From: an uncultured Bacteroidia bacterium | GTDB lineage: Bacteria > Bacteroidota > Bacteroidia > JANWVE01 | Length of the DNA: 62,115 nucleotides | Direction: 5' to 3' | Assembly: GCA_938028625.1 (NCBI GenBank) | Contig: CALIZB010000035.1 | Location: forward strand, 1 to 62,115 | Part shown: positions 1-8,394 of the stretch, one piece after another | Layout: each line of letters begins with the position of its first letter | Numbering within the stretch: the first letter of the stretch is position 1 | Position numbers and translations under genes: made by a program | Notes under the pieces: generated by a model | Database searches by the model: none | Seen by the model: only the letters and a program-made list of their open reading frames with translations | Told to the model about the DNA's origin: nothing

Positions 1-2
1 GT

Positions 3-614
3 GTAACTAAATATTACGATAAAGTTCCTACAAAATTTTCGCAAATGAGCAGTGATGAAATTAAGCAACAAGGTGCCAGAATCGTACCTGGCTCGATGGT
101 AAGATATGGTGCTTACATTGCTCCTGGCGCAATCCTAATGCCAAGTTACGTAAACATCGGGGCCTATGTGGATTCTGGCACAATGGTCGACACTTGGGTT
201 ACCGTAGGCTCTTGTGCACAAATTGGTAAAAATGTTCATTTATCAGGGGGGGTAGGCATTGGGGGCGTATTAGAACCTGTACAAGCTAGTCCTGTCATTA
301 TTGAAGATGGGGCATTTATTGGTAGTCGTTGTATAGTTGTAGAGGGTGTAAGAGTAGGTAAAGAAGCTGTACTCGGTGCAAATGTAGTACTGACAGCATC
401 ATCAAAAATCATTGATGTTACAGGCGAAACTCCCGTAGAATACAAAGGATATGTTCCTGAACGTTCTGTAGTAATACCTGGAAGTATTCCTAAAAGATTC
501 CCCGCAGGTGAATATCATGTACCCTGTAATCTCATTGTTGGTAGGCGCAAAGCCAGTACAGACCTCAAAACTTCGCTTAATGATGCCTTACGCGAAAATA
601 ATATATCGGTATGA
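3..614 (+). CDS. dapD: DapD tetrahydrodipicolinate N-succinyltransferase, 5'-truncated by window edge
   Basis: Catalyses succinyl-CoA-dependent N-succinylation of tetrahydrodipicolinate in the succinylase branch of lysine/diaminopimelate synthesis, in the cytoplasm. The visible part is the left-handed beta-helix of hexapeptide repeats and the family signature LMPSYVNIGAYVD, then GSCAQIGKNVHLSGGVGIGG and VLEP, which match the DapD core closely. The frame stays open to base 3 without a stop, through a segment reading YYDKVPTKF that fits DapD, so the Met at base 45 is internal and the true start lies before the window; roughly the first 80 residues are missing. The stop at 612-614 is followed at once by a hairpin repeat. 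It shares its pathway with dapA at 1700-2605. Identity is confident from the repeat core. Confidence 0.95.
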   Translation, partial: VTKYYDKVPTKFSQMSSDEIKQQGARIVPGSMVRYGAYIAPGAILMPSYVNIGAYVDSGTMVDTWVTVGSCAQIGKNVHLSGGVGIGGVLEPVQASPVIIEDGAFIGSRCIVVEGVRVGKEAVLGANVVLTASSKIIDVTGETPVEYKGYVPERSVVIPGSIPKRFPAGEYHVPCNLIVGRRKASTDLKTSLNDALRENNISV

Positions 615-629
615 TTTCTTTTTTATTCA

Positions 630-730
630 GGGCGTGTCCTTCACTTCGTTCAGGTCGGTGCATTCCGCACTTCGCTAGCGCTTCGGTGCTACGCACAGGG
701 TTAATGCCCTTGCTTCATGCCCCTCACGCA
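630..730 (-). repeat. GC-rich modular hairpin repeat, copy A
   Basis: One of four related intergenic elements in the window (others at 3931-4051, 34144-34272, 43453-43567). Read on the minus strand it begins TGCGTGAGG, ends GGACACGCCC and carries the shared block GCACCGACCTGAAC. Its distal hairpin is short: arms CCTGAAC/GTGAAGG with a GAA loop and tandem G-A mismatches. This copy is the most diverged, and its centre differs from the others. It lies between dapD and rsmE and supplies a false upstream ATG for rsmE at 717. Confidence 0.8.
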
Positions 731-746
731 ATTTTATCTTACAATT

Positions 747-1448
747 ATGGAACTATTTTACACTACTGACATAGATTTTCCTTATTTATATCTACAACAT
801 GAAGAAGCTATACATTGTATTAAATCTTTACGAAAAAATATAGGAGATTACATTCACATAACTGACGGATTAGGTAATCACTATTACGGAATAATTACGC
901 AAATAGAAAGAAAAAAGGATATTGTTACCGTACACGCACAAAAACAACAAAATTTTAATAAAAGTCAAAATTTAGGCTTATGTATAGCACCTACTAAAAA
1001 CATAGACAGAATGGAATGGTTGATAGAAAAAGCTGTAGAGTTAGGTGTTTCTCAAATACAATGGATAATTACTGAACGTTCTCAAAGAAAAACCATTCCA
1101 TTAGAACGTATGCAACGCATAGCTATATCGGCAATGAAGCAATCTTTGCAGTATTTTTTACCGAATTTTTATCCTATCATAAACTTTTCAAGTTGGTTAG
1201 AACAACAAAAAATTTTGCAAGGAGTAATTGGATATTGTGGTGAAGATATAGATAAAAAACCTTTGAATACTCTACAAATCACAAATAAACAAAATACATA
1301 TTGGATTTGCATAGGACCCGAAGGGGATTTTACTCAAAATGAAGTAAAACAATCCCTGAACACAGGATTGATACCTGTTTCCATAGGCACACACAGACTG
1401 CGCACCGAAACCGCCGCCTTAACAGCTATATCTTATTTCTATCTATAA
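747..1448 (+). CDS. rsmE: RsmE 16S rRNA m3U1498 methyltransferase
   Basis: SPOUT-fold methyltransferase that N3-methylates U1498 of 16S rRNA using S-adenosylmethionine. The 233-residue product has the family layout: an N-terminal PUA-like barrel (about residues 1-70, with LRKNIGDYIHITDG) and a C-terminal trefoil-knot domain carrying IGPEGDFT and LRTETAA, which form the SAM pocket. I chose the ATG at 747 because the ten extra residues of the longer frame from 717 are encoded by the end of a dispersed repeat, and homologues begin near MELFY. It stands alone between dapD and the convergent dapA. Length is normal for the family. Confidence 0.92.
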   Translation: MELFYTTDIDFPYLYLQHEEAIHCIKSLRKNIGDYIHITDGLGNHYYGIITQIERKKDIVTVHAQKQQNFNKSQNLGLCIAPTKNIDRMEWLIEKAVELGVSQIQWIITERSQRKTIPLERMQRIAISAMKQSLQYFLPNFYPIINFSSWLEQQKILQGVIGYCGEDIDKKPLNTLQITNKQNTYWICIGPEGDFTQNEVKQSLNTGLIPVSIGTHRLRTETAALTAISYFYL

Positions 1449-1516
1449 AAAAATTGTGTATTTTCAATCTAAATGAACACTAAACGCTACAAACTTGCCA
1501 ATCATCTCGTAATTCC

Positions 1517-1687
1517 CTACCGTTTTACTTTATAACTTCCTCTATGCACAATACATCTTTTACCGCAACTATTACAAGCAAATGTAACATAGGTTTGCTT
1601 TTGTAAAGTTTTATCCTGCTGATAATAGCTTAAAATTTGTTCTCGGGCTTTTGCCAAACTTGCGCGGGTGAAGGTAAGAAACCATAT
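1517..1687 (-). pseudogene. Short coding-like remnant with Cys pair, downstream of dapA
   Basis: Read on the minus strand, a frame of 56 codons has no ATG but a protein-like composition, including LAKAREQILSYYQQ and then TFACNSCGKRCIVHRG before a TAG stop. The CNSC plus CGKRC arrangement looks like part of a zinc ribbon. The frame opens after a TGA at 1688-1690 and nearly abuts the dapA stop. It could be the C-terminal stub of a decayed gene. The family is not recognised and chance is not excluded. Confidence 0.3.
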
Positions 1688-1699
1688 TCAGTCAATGGT

Positions 1700-2605
1700 T
1701 TAGCCGAGATTAAAATAATCATTTACTTTTTTGAGTTTTTTCTGCAATTCGCTGTAATATCCGTCTGATGCAGGTACTAACGGAAGACGTACATTTTTCA
1801 AACAAATGCCCATGATTTCTAATGCGGCCTTTACCCCCACAGGATTGCCTTCTGCAAATAAAAAGTCCATACATTCCAATAATCCATAATGGTATTCACG
1901 GGCTTTTTCATAATCTCCTGCCAATGCAAAACGTACTTTTTGGCTTACTTCTCTCGGAAAAATATTGCCTGCCACAGAAATAACGCCTACTGCACCTACA
2001 CTCATAAAAGGTAAAGTTAAACTATCATCACCTGAAACTACTAAAAAATCTTTGGGTTTTTGAGCAACAATGTTCATTACTTGCACTACACTTCCTGCCG
2101 CTTCCTTGACAGCAACAAGGTTTTTATGGTCATTTGCTAATTTGATTATAGTTTCAGAGGTCATGTTAATTCCTGTACGCGGAGGAATGTTATACATGAT
2201 AATTGGCAAATCTGTACTTTTTGCAATGGCAGAATAATGGGCATAAATTCCGTTTTGATTAGGTTTATTGTAATACGGGCAAACCGATAAAATGCCATCT
2301 AATCTGTAATTTTTAGTGTAGTATTCTATTTCTGATATAACTTCTTGCGTATTATTACCCCCTATACCCATTATCACAGGCAATTTACCTTGATTAGCTT
2401 CCAGAACAGTTTCTATAACTGATTTTTTTTCATCTTTGGTTAATGTAGGGCTTTCTCCTGTTGTTCCTATGGGGACGATATATTCTACTCCCCCTTCCAC
2501 TATACGAAAAACCAATCTTTGCAGGGCTTTTGTATCTACCTTATTCTCATTTGTAAAGGGGGTAACTATGGCAACCCCTGTTCCTTTGATATAACTTGTG
2601 TTCAT
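1700..2605 (-). CDS. dapA: 4-hydroxy-tetrahydrodipicolinate synthase DapA
   Basis: Condenses pyruvate with aspartate semialdehyde, the first committed step to diaminopimelate and lysine. The 301-residue product is a TIM barrel with the class I aldolase features of the family: GTTGES at 47-52, the tyrosine pair in CPYYNKP (111-112), Tyr138 in YNIPPRTG and the Schiff-base Lys167 in VAVKEAAGS. All are present, so it should be active. Its start overlaps the end of the upstream DUF6913 gene by four bases (ATGA), indicating translational coupling. dapD, acting later in the same route, is in the same window but on the other strand. Confidence 0.97.
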   Translation of the reverse strand: MNTSYIKGTGVAIVTPFTNENKVDTKALQRLVFRIVEGGVEYIVPIGTTGESPTLTKDEKKSVIETVLEANQGKLPVIMGIGGNNTQEVISEIEYYTKNYRLDGILSVCPYYNKPNQNGIYAHYSAIAKSTDLPIIMYNIPPRTGINMTSETIIKLANDHKNLVAVKEAAGSVVQVMNIVAQKPKDFLVVSGDDSLTLPFMSVGAVGVISVAGNIFPREVSQKVRFALAGDYEKAREYHYGLLECMDFLFAEGNPVGVKAALEIMGICLKNVRLPLVPASDGYYSELQKKLKKVNDYFNLG

Positions 2606-3129
2606 GGTTTTATTTTTTGTAAATAATGGATAATAGAAAGTAAATTTTCATCAGTGATATGTTCGTACACATTTGGAATAACGAGTTCGTAACAGTCCCA
2701 GTTACTATCATGGATACCTACCCGCATAGTAATGTCAATAGCACAGCCAAGATACTGAGCAGCAACATTATCTTTGTCTGTAAGGTCTATAGATACGTCA
2801 AAATGCTGGTCTATAAAGCCATCAACGGCAGAAGTTTTAGGTATGCCAAGCAGATTGGTATGCGAACCGTCTATACGTGTACGTTCATACGTATACGGAA
2901 GCAAAGAGGTTTCTTTTTTGCTTTTCAAAAACTCTACGGTTTTAACCCGTACAGTATGTTTTTTTAACAGGTCTATAAAACGGGCAATAACAGTGGCTTC
3001 TTCAGCGGCGCGCGGCGAAACAAAGAGTATAAAACTTTTGATATCCTGCCATGCAATACTGGAATGCGCAAAGTGTTTTTTATTGTGCAATCTTCTGAAC
3101 TGAAGTCTTTGAATTATCTTGAAAGGCAT
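2602..3129 (-). CDS. DUF6913-type protein coupled to dapA
   Basis: A soluble 175-residue protein without signal peptide or membrane segment. It resembles the Bacteroidota family DUF6913, whose members commonly sit immediately upstream of dapA; I recognise it from that placement and from the general pattern (an RRLHNKKHF-like basic N-terminus, then an alpha/beta segment with FILFVSPRAAEEA, and NWDCYELVIPN near the end). The last four bases overlap dapA. No catalytic motif is evident, and function is unknown; linkage suggests a connection with diaminopimelate supply, which is inference only. Confidence 0.75.
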   Translation of the reverse strand: MPFKIIQRLQFRRLHNKKHFAHSSIAWQDIKSFILFVSPRAAEEATVIARFIDLLKKHTVRVKTVEFLKSKKETSLLPYTYERTRIDGSHTNLLGIPKTSAVDGFIDQHFDVSIDLTDKDNVAAQYLGCAIDITMRVGIHDSNWDCYELVIPNVYEHITDENLLSIIHYLQKIKP

Positions 3130-3209
3130 ACGAATACAAGCAAATTAAAGTAAAAAATATTAAAATTCCATAATTTTTAGGTATTTTTATTGATACAACA
3201 GACGATAAT

Positions 3210-3863
3210 CTATTGAGTGATTGCCCAGTAGACAATGTTTGTTCCCATTTTGAGAGCTTGCTGTCGTACAGGTTCGGGGTCATTGTAAATTTCTTGGTCT
3301 TCCCAGCCATTTCCTAAATCACATTCATAGCTGTAAAAGCATACTAATCTGCCGTCATGAAAAATACCGAAGCCTTGTGGAGGTTTGCCGTCATGTTCAT
3401 GCACTTTGGGCAGTCCTTTTGGAAACGAGAAGGGTTTCTTATAAATCCCAAAATCAAAAGGAAGTTCTACAAAATCATGTTCAGGAAATACTTTTTTCAT
3501 TTCTCTACGAATGTATTTATCTAAACCATAATTGTCGTCAATATGTAAAAATCCTCCTGAAATAAGATAGTTTCTTAAATTCTGAGCTTCTGCATCTGTA
3601 AAAAATACATTTCCATGTCCTGTAAGATGTACCCACGCATACTGAAATAACGCAGGACTGCCTACTTCCACAATATCCTCTTTTTCATGTACTTTAATGA
3701 CAGAATTTTGGTTAATAAACTTAATCAGATTAGGTAAAGAAGTGCGATTACAATACCAGTCACCTCCACCGCCATATTTTAGTTTAGCTATTTTGAATGT
3801 ATTATTCTGACACAAGCCCCATGCTAATCCAAAAAAGAGTATTATGCAAAGTATCTTTTTCAT
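3210..3863 (-). CDS. DUF4159 secreted protein
   Basis: A 217-residue protein with a signal peptide (MKKILCIILFFGLAWGLCQ) followed by a DUF4159 domain: the KLKYGGGGDWYCN opening, LTGHGNVFFTDAEAQNLRNYLISGGFLHIDDNYG in the centre and GWEDQEIYNDPEPVRQQALKMG near the C-terminus are typical. DUF4159 adopts a class I glutamine-amidotransferase-like fold without known chemistry. It is usually found near MoxR/DUF58 genes in Bacteroidota, and here a DUF58 gene lies about 1 kb upstream on the same strand. Probably periplasmic. Identity is good; function is unknown. Confidence 0.85.
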   Translation of the reverse strand: MKKILCIILFFGLAWGLCQNNTFKIAKLKYGGGGDWYCNRTSLPNLIKFINQNSVIKVHEKEDIVEVGSPALFQYAWVHLTGHGNVFFTDAEAQNLRNYLISGGFLHIDDNYGLDKYIRREMKKVFPEHDFVELPFDFGIYKKPFSFPKGLPKVHEHDGKPPQGFGIFHDGRLVCFYSYECDLGNGWEDQEIYNDPEPVRQQALKMGTNIVYWAITQ

Positions 3864-3930
3864 GATACAAAGTTAAGAATAATCTGCAAATTCAGTAGCC
3901 GAAATCCTGTAAAAACCGTGTATTATCCAC

Positions 3931-4051
3931 TGCGTGAGGCATGCGAAGGGTATGCGTTAGCATAGTGCCTTGCACCGTAGCAAAGCGTAGCCCGTAGCAC
4001 GCCGACCTTGCACGCATGAGCATTAGCGAAACGCTGTGCAAGGACACGCCC
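3931..4051 (+). repeat. GC-rich modular hairpin repeat, copy B
   Basis: Starts TGCGTGAGGCATGCG, passes through GGGTATGCGTTAGCATAGTGC and GCGTAGCCCGTAGCACGCCGACC, and ends in a hairpin with perfect 8-base arms CCTTGCAC/GTGCAAGG followed by GGACACGCCC. Closest to copy D at its left end and to copy C at its right end. It lies in the 210-base gap between the minus-strand DUF4159 and DUF4905 genes. Confidence 0.88.
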
Positions 4052-4073
4052 AAATTAAAACCTAAAAAATATA

Positions 4074-4895
4074 CTATTGAAAAGAATAGATATGCAGATT
4101 ATCAGGATATTGTACAAAAAACAAGTGATTTTGATACATATAAAAAGTATCTACGGCAAAACGATGTACGTTCTGTGCTAAACAGACTTCACACAGTTTT
4201 TTATCCTGTAAAGTATTGTATATCACAAGATAGTTGTTCATGCTAGTTTGTGTAGCATCTTTATTCATACTGTAATAACTCAAAATGTGATTTTCCTGAT
4301 AGTTTAGATATTCAGAATAGTGGAATTTAAGCAATGGGGCAAACGTTCTAAAAAAAGTGAGGTGTTCTTTGTTTTCGGGTTTATCCAATAAAACAGACTG
4401 TGGAAATCGCATTTGTTCAAAGGCATCTAATTCTAAATTTTCAGCTTCTTGAATGATGTGAATAGGGATTTGCTCACCAAATTGCTGAATAATTTTACCT
4501 GAAAAATCTAATTCCACAAACTGCCGAAGCCCTTCCTGTGTGAGATAATGCGCAAGAATACTGAAATTTGTTTTTTTTAGCCATGAAAGCTGGGGCTGTT
4601 CCCATAAAAGCATCCTGCTACGAATATCATACGCATATATGCCGTAGTGTTCAGGAATTTCAGGACTACGATACTGATGTGTGTATATAATACCGTTATG
4701 CACATCTTCTATACCTATTAACCAAGGTTCATGCAGTATCCAGTCTGTTACGGTTTGTTTTTGTGTGGCAAGGTCAATAACATGAAAAGAAGTAGTGTAC
4801 TCTGCTCCGTTACGAACTTCTATCACTGCTAAATGCTGACGGGTATCTACACGGACTTTCCATATATTCCCTTTGAAAGAATAAGAATGCAACAT
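4074..4895 (-). CDS. DUF4905-like protein
   Basis: A 273-residue cytoplasmic-looking protein with no signal peptide or membrane helix. The beginning (YSFKGNIWKVRVDTRQHLAVIEVRN) and alternating beta-strand pattern suggest a small propeller-like fold; the sequence resembles DUF4905, a Bacteroidota-restricted family. The ATG at 4895 is preferred because there is no credible upstream Met. It starts four bases downstream of the DUF58 stop on the same strand and so forms an operon with it. No catalytic motif is visible and no function can be given. Confidence 0.7.
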   Translation of the reverse strand: MLHSYSFKGNIWKVRVDTRQHLAVIEVRNGAEYTTSFHVIDLATQKQTVTDWILHEPWLIGIEDVHNGIIYTHQYRSPEIPEHYGIYAYDIRSRMLLWEQPQLSWLKKTNFSILAHYLTQEGLRQFVELDFSGKIIQQFGEQIPIHIIQEAENLELDAFEQMRFPQSVLLDKPENKEHLTFFRTFAPLLKFHYSEYLNYQENHILSYYSMNKDATQTSMNNYLVIYNTLQDKKLCEVCLAQNVHRFAVDTFYMYQNHLFFVQYPDNLHIYSFQ

Positions 4896-4899
4896 GATT

Positions 4900-6210
4900 T
4901 TACAACAAAGATTTGGCTTTAATAGTTAGATATTGATTGATAGCTTTGGCTGTTAAATTCTCGGGAAGGGTATCCAAGGTTAAGACGTTATTTAATTGTA
5001 GATATTTGAATGCTAATAAACGTTGTTCTAAAATTTGTTCTGCTACACCGAGTTGTAAAGCCTGTTCTCTGGTTTTGGGAACTTCCAGAGTTACTTTGTG
5101 TAGTTCTTTATCGCGTAAAGTAACGCACAGGGGCAGATGTTTGGGAGAAAGGCGTGTAAATTCGCGTATAAGTACATCAGAAGCACGGTTATCAATAATG
5201 TCCGTAATCAGTATAATCAATGCTCTTTTATTTACTTTTTTCTTGATATACTGGAAGGCAAGGGAATAATTAGGTTCAGTCATCTCATACTGAACGTTAT
5301 GTAAAAGTTGAGAAATAGCATGTACTTGGGTGATACCTCTTTTGGGTGGCAGATAAGTTTGTATATTTGCACCAAAAACTAAAAGTCCTATATTGTCTTC
5401 TTTGTTTGCACAAATGTAACTTAACATAAGCGTTGCATTGATAGCATAATCTAAACGTTTCATAAAACCGTCAGAATTGCGCATCATACGTCCTGCATCT
5501 AATACTATAATTACATTCTGATTGCGTTCTATCTGATACTGTGCTACTATGGGTTTACCTTTTCTTGCGGTAGCTTTCCAGTTAATTTTGCGGTATTCGT
5601 CATCTTTGGTATATTCTCTTAGACTTTCAAATTCCCGTCCTTCGCCATATTTGCGGATACTTCGCCTGCCTACCTGTTCTAATTGATTTTTTCGTGCTAA
5701 TAACTGATATTTTTTGAGTTTGAGGTATCCTGGATATACAGAGAAACTATTTTCTAATGAATACTCATAATCTTTCCGAACCAATCCGAGTATGCCCAGA
5801 ATGCGCAGATGGACAGTTTGGTACTCATACTTTCCGCGTTCACGCGGGGTAATAGTATAGGTAAAGGTTTGTACTTCGTTTCCCTGAATACCAAAAGGAA
5901 ATATAGCATCACGAATTTGAAAAAATTCAGGCACATCATCTCCCAGAAAGCCTTTCCAATACCGTTTGCTCTTATTATGTAAAGACAAAATGATTTCATT
6001 TTCATCACCCAAAGAAAGTTTTTGAGCTAGCTCCCTACTGATTTCAAATTTTTCTTTGCCTGGAATAAGGCGATAGTCTATAACCATAAAAATTGCCCAT
6101 ACTAAAATGATAACAAAAGCTACAGCTAATAAAAAACTCCAGAAAAAGCTTAGCCCCATACAGGCTACGGCTATGAGTAAAATTAAAAAGGTTCTGTGCG
6201 TGAACGTCAT
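4900..6210 (-). CDS. DUF58 domain protein (MoxR-associated)
   Basis: A 436-residue membrane-anchored protein. Two hydrophobic helices occupy about residues 5-45, then a beta-rich segment, then the DUF58 signature RKYGEGREFESLREYTKDDEYRKINWKATAR, then a von Willebrand A-like domain (VIIVLDAGRMM) with a degenerate metal site. DUF58 proteins accompany MoxR AAA+ ATPases in membrane or periplasmic protein maturation; no moxR is in this window. I chose the ATG at 6210, because the longer frame from 6228 starts at a TTG with no support. It forms an operon with the DUF4905 gene four bases downstream. Confidence 0.9.
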   Translation of the reverse strand: MTFTHRTFLILLIAVACMGLSFFWSFLLAVAFVIILVWAIFMVIDYRLIPGKEKFEISRELAQKLSLGDENEIILSLHNKSKRYWKGFLGDDVPEFFQIRDAIFPFGIQGNEVQTFTYTITPRERGKYEYQTVHLRILGILGLVRKDYEYSLENSFSVYPGYLKLKKYQLLARKNQLEQVGRRSIRKYGEGREFESLREYTKDDEYRKINWKATARKGKPIVAQYQIERNQNVIIVLDAGRMMRNSDGFMKRLDYAINATLMLSYICANKEDNIGLLVFGANIQTYLPPKRGITQVHAISQLLHNVQYEMTEPNYSLAFQYIKKKVNKRALIILITDIIDNRASDVLIREFTRLSPKHLPLCVTLRDKELHKVTLEVPKTREQALQLGVAEQILEQRLLAFKYLQLNNVLTLDTLPENLTAKAINQYLTIKAKSLL

Positions 6211-6256
6211 AGAAAACAAAAGTAGCAAATTTGAATAAAAAAATTACTCCGATAAA

Positions 6257-6285
6257 ACAAAAAAGTCCTGATTTGCCATCAGAAC
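6257..6285 (-). terminator. Rho-independent terminator after the UXS gene
   Basis: On the minus strand an 8-pair stem (GTTCTGAT/ATCAGGAC, one G-U pair, loop GGCAA) is followed directly by TTTTTT. On the plus strand the same position is a C-A mismatch, so the element is built for minus-strand transcription and ends the rpmG-DUF4295-UXS unit. Confidence 0.8.
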
Positions 6286-6294
6286 TTTGAGATA

Positions 6295-7236
6295 TTATTT
6301 TACCTTATTTTTGAAGTACTCGTATGTCAATTTTAGTCCTTCTTGTCGGGATATTTTAGGCGACCAGCCGAGTACAGACTGTGCTTTGGAAATATCTGGT
6401 TTTCGCACTTTGGGGTCATCTTGCGGTAGAGGTTTGAATACAATTTTACTTGTAGTACCTGTAAGTGCTTGTATTTCTTTGGCAAAATCCAATAAAGAAA
6501 TTTCGTCAGGGTTGCCGATATTTACAGGTTCTACCTCGTTACTCATTAACAATCTAAAAATACCCTCTACAAGGTCGGATACATAGCAAAAGCTACGAGT
6601 TTGCGAACCATCTCCAAAAACAGTAATATCCTCTCCGCGTATCGCTTGTCCCATGAATGCAGGAATAGCTCTGCCGTCATCTAAACGCATACGAGGTCCA
6701 TAGGTGTTAAAAATGCGGATAATACGCGTTTCTACGCCATGATAACGATGATACGCCATAGTCATTGCTTCGGCAAAACGTTTGGCTTCATCATATACGC
6801 CGCGCGTACCTATGGGATTAACGTTGCCCCAGTATTCTTCTTTTTGTGGGTGAACCAGAGGGTCGCCGTACACTTCAGAAGTAGAAGCTAACAACATTCT
6901 TGCTTTTTTTGCTTTAGCTAATCCCAAGATTTTATGTGTTCCTAATGCGCCTACTTTAAGCGTTTGAATGGGTAATTTAAGGTAATCAATAGGGCTTGCG
7001 GGAGAAGCAAAATGGAGAATATAATGTAAATCGCCGTGTATATGCACATAATTGGTTACATCATAGTGTATAAAAGAAAAGTCAGGGTTATCAAGTAAAT
7101 GAACAATGTTGTCCATGTTACCTGTAATTAGGTTATCCATAGCAATAACCTGAAATCCTTCGGCAAGCATACGGTCACAAAGGTGCGAACCTAAAAAGCC
7201 CGCACCTCCTGTGATAAGAACACGTTTTTTACTCAT
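6295..7236 (-). CDS. UDP-glucuronate decarboxylase (UXS-type SDR)
   Basis: An extended short-chain dehydrogenase of 313 residues that should convert UDP-glucuronate to UDP-xylose using bound NAD+, feeding cell-surface glycans. The Rossmann motif [11 protein letters not shown] is at residues 10-20, the Ser/Thr site in [14 protein letters not shown] at about 118-131, and the catalytic pair Tyr148-Lys152 in YDEAK. The segment [18 protein letters not shown] and [17 protein letters not shown] are typical of UXS rather than of GalE or RmlB. It begins five bases after the DUF4295 stop, an unusual place for a sugar-nucleotide gene. Confidence 0.9.
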   Translation of the reverse strand: MSKKRVLITGGAGFLGSHLCDRMLAEGFQVIAMDNLITGNMDNIVHLLDNPDFSFIHYDVTNYVHIHGDLHYILHFASPASPIDYLKLPIQTLKVGALGTHKILGLAKAKKARMLLASTSEVYGDPLVHPQKEEYWGNVNPIGTRGVYDEAKRFAEAMTMAYHRYHGVETRIIRIFNTYGPRMRLDDGRAIPAFMGQAIRGEDITVFGDGSQTRSFCYVSDLVEGIFRLLMSNEVEPVNIGNPDEISLLDFAKEIQALTGTTSKIVFKPLPQDDPKVRKPDISKAQSVLGWSPKISRQEGLKLTYEYFKNKVK

Positions 7237-7241
7237 GCAAA

Positions 7242-7406
7242 TTATTTAGTGTTTTTATTTTCTTTCAAAACTTCTTGTGCTTTTTCCAAAGGCACCATTA
7301 TTTCTTGAAAAGAGTAGTTACCGTCTTTATTTTTAACGGCTTTTACCACTTTTGCCCAATTTTGTTTTTCACCTGATTTAAAGGTTGCTACTGCTTTCTT
7401 TGCCAT
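7242..7406 (-). CDS. DUF4295 small basic protein
   Basis: A 54-residue basic protein that is easy to miss because of its size. It begins [20 protein letters not shown] and continues with [19 protein letters not shown]; this matches DUF4295, a family of tiny proteins that follow rpmG in Bacteroidota. The start codon overlaps the rpmG stop by one base (TAATG), and an AAGGAGAT sequence upstream could act as a ribosome-binding site. Its link to the ribosome is inferred from gene order and its lysine-rich composition. No biochemical role is known to me. Confidence 0.92.
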   Translation of the reverse strand: MAKKAVATFKSGEKQNWAKVVKAVKNKDGNYSFQEIMVPLEKAQEVLKENKNTK

Positions 7407-7594
7407 TATTTAATCTCCTTATGAATAGTTACACGTTTAAGAATAGGATTGTATTTTTTTAGTTCTAACCGCTCAGGGGTATTTTTACGGTTTTTGGTGG
7501 TAATGTACCGTGAAGTACCAGGCATACCACTTGCTTTATGCTCTGTGCATTCTAAAATAACTTGGATACGAGCTTCTTTACTCTTCTTTGCCAT
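7406..7594 (-). CDS. rpmG: 50S ribosomal protein L33
   Basis: A 62-residue L33 with the family core [23 protein letters not shown]. It retains only a single cysteine, so it belongs to the zinc-free (C-minus) type, in contrast to paralogues with two CxxC pairs. The usual Bacteroidota order is rpmB-rpmG-DUF4295-ftsY; here no rpmB precedes it, and a UXS gene takes the place of ftsY. A well-formed promoter lies 22 bases upstream of the ATG. Confidence 0.95.
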   Translation of the reverse strand: MAKKSKEARIQVILECTEHKASGMPGTSRYITTKNRKNTPERLELKKYNPILKRVTIHKEIK

Positions 7595-7616
7595 AACGTT
7601 GCTTCAAATTAGGGCG

Positions 7617-7647
7617 CAAAAGTAAAACAGTAATTTGAAAGTAACAA
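7617..7647 (-). promoter_or_regulatory. Promoter of rpmG-DUF4295-UXS
   Basis: Minus strand: TTG (-33) at 7645-7647, 20 bases, then TACTTTTG (-7) at 7617-7624, matching the Bacteroidota consensus TTG-N17-21-TAnnTTTG. The -7 element ends 22 bases before the rpmG ATG. Confidence 0.75.
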
Positions 7648-7701
7648 ATAAATTTTGAAAACACTACATTTTTGTTGTTGTATTTCAGGAATAAAGTGTT
7701 T

Positions 7702-8163
7702 TTATATGCCTTCTAGTTCTGTTATTTTAAGATACCATCTGTCAGAAAGTTTTTCCACTACAATTTTACCGTTAAGGTCGTTTTCTTTTTCTGTTTTTGG
7801 GATATTTCTGCCATAATAATACAAAAATGCAATAGTTACCTGAAAATTATGGTCTATCAGATGAACAACTTCTTGTTCTTTATTTAGTATAATTTCATCA
7901 AACTCATGGGTACGCATGAAAGCACGTACGCGTTTTACAGCATCAGTATCTATATTTTGATTTCTTCGTAATATGTTGGCTTTAATCTCATTATCAGGGG
8001 TATCTCGTGTAATTCGTTCGCTATAACAGTATAAAATATCAGGAATTCCTTGTAATAAAGATTTTTCTGCTTTTTTAAAATACTTTTTAGGATACTGCGC
8101 TCTACACCCCGCCCAAAACATTATAGATAACAACAGAAAGATTGCATAAATATAATAACGCAT
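7702..8163 (-). CDS. Putative small lipoprotein
   Basis: A 153-residue protein starting MRYYIYAIFLLLSIMFWAGC, which is a lipoprotein-type signal peptide with a plausible lipobox at Cys20. The mature part is mixed alpha/beta, with RRNQNIDTDAVKRVRAFMR and a C-terminal KIVVEKLSDRWYLKITEL strand pair. The start was set at the ATG at 8163; the longer frame begins at TTG. It is a single-gene unit, divergent from the SBBP-repeat gene. I do not recognise a family; an envelope location is inferred from the signal peptide. Confidence 0.7.
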   Translation of the reverse strand: MRYYIYAIFLLLSIMFWAGCRAQYPKKYFKKAEKSLLQGIPDILYCYSERITRDTPDNEIKANILRRNQNIDTDAVKRVRAFMRTHEFDEIILNKEQEVVHLIDHNFQVTIAFLYYYGRNIPKTEKENDLNGKIVVEKLSDRWYLKITELEGI

Positions 8164-8324
8164 AATTACCTGCAAATTTTCAAAAAAAAATGAAAATTAA
8201 AAATACTTTACCGTTACTTTTCTTGTAATTCATAGACTATTCTCTAAATAAAAAACAAAATTGCTCAAATACTAAATTACCAACATCATATAATAACTAC
8301 TTTTATCTTATCCTTTTCAATGTT

Positions 8325-8355
8325 TTGACTACTTTCAATACTTTATCTATGTTTG
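8325..8355 (+). promoter_or_regulatory. Promoter of the SBBP-repeat gene
   Basis: TTG at 8325-8327, 20-base spacer, TATGTTTG at 8348-8355. The TTG inside the -7 element is the first codon of the longest reading frame of the downstream gene, which argues that this longer start is spurious. Confidence 0.75.
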
Positions 8356-8394
8356 CAAAATATATTTTATTCTAACAATTACATATCAATTATC

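Noticed and set aside
2659-3103. Two plus-strand frames of 102 and 109 codons
   Set aside because: Antisense to the DUF6913-type gene, overlapping each other in different frames; no protein-like features.
630-4051. Repeats as insertion-sequence ends
   Set aside because: No transposase, no clear flanking target duplication and no matching terminal inverted repeats, so not called mobile elements.
4016-4246. 76-codon plus-strand frame starting in repeat copy B
   Set aside because: Begins inside the repeat and continues antisense to the DUF4905-like gene; no support.
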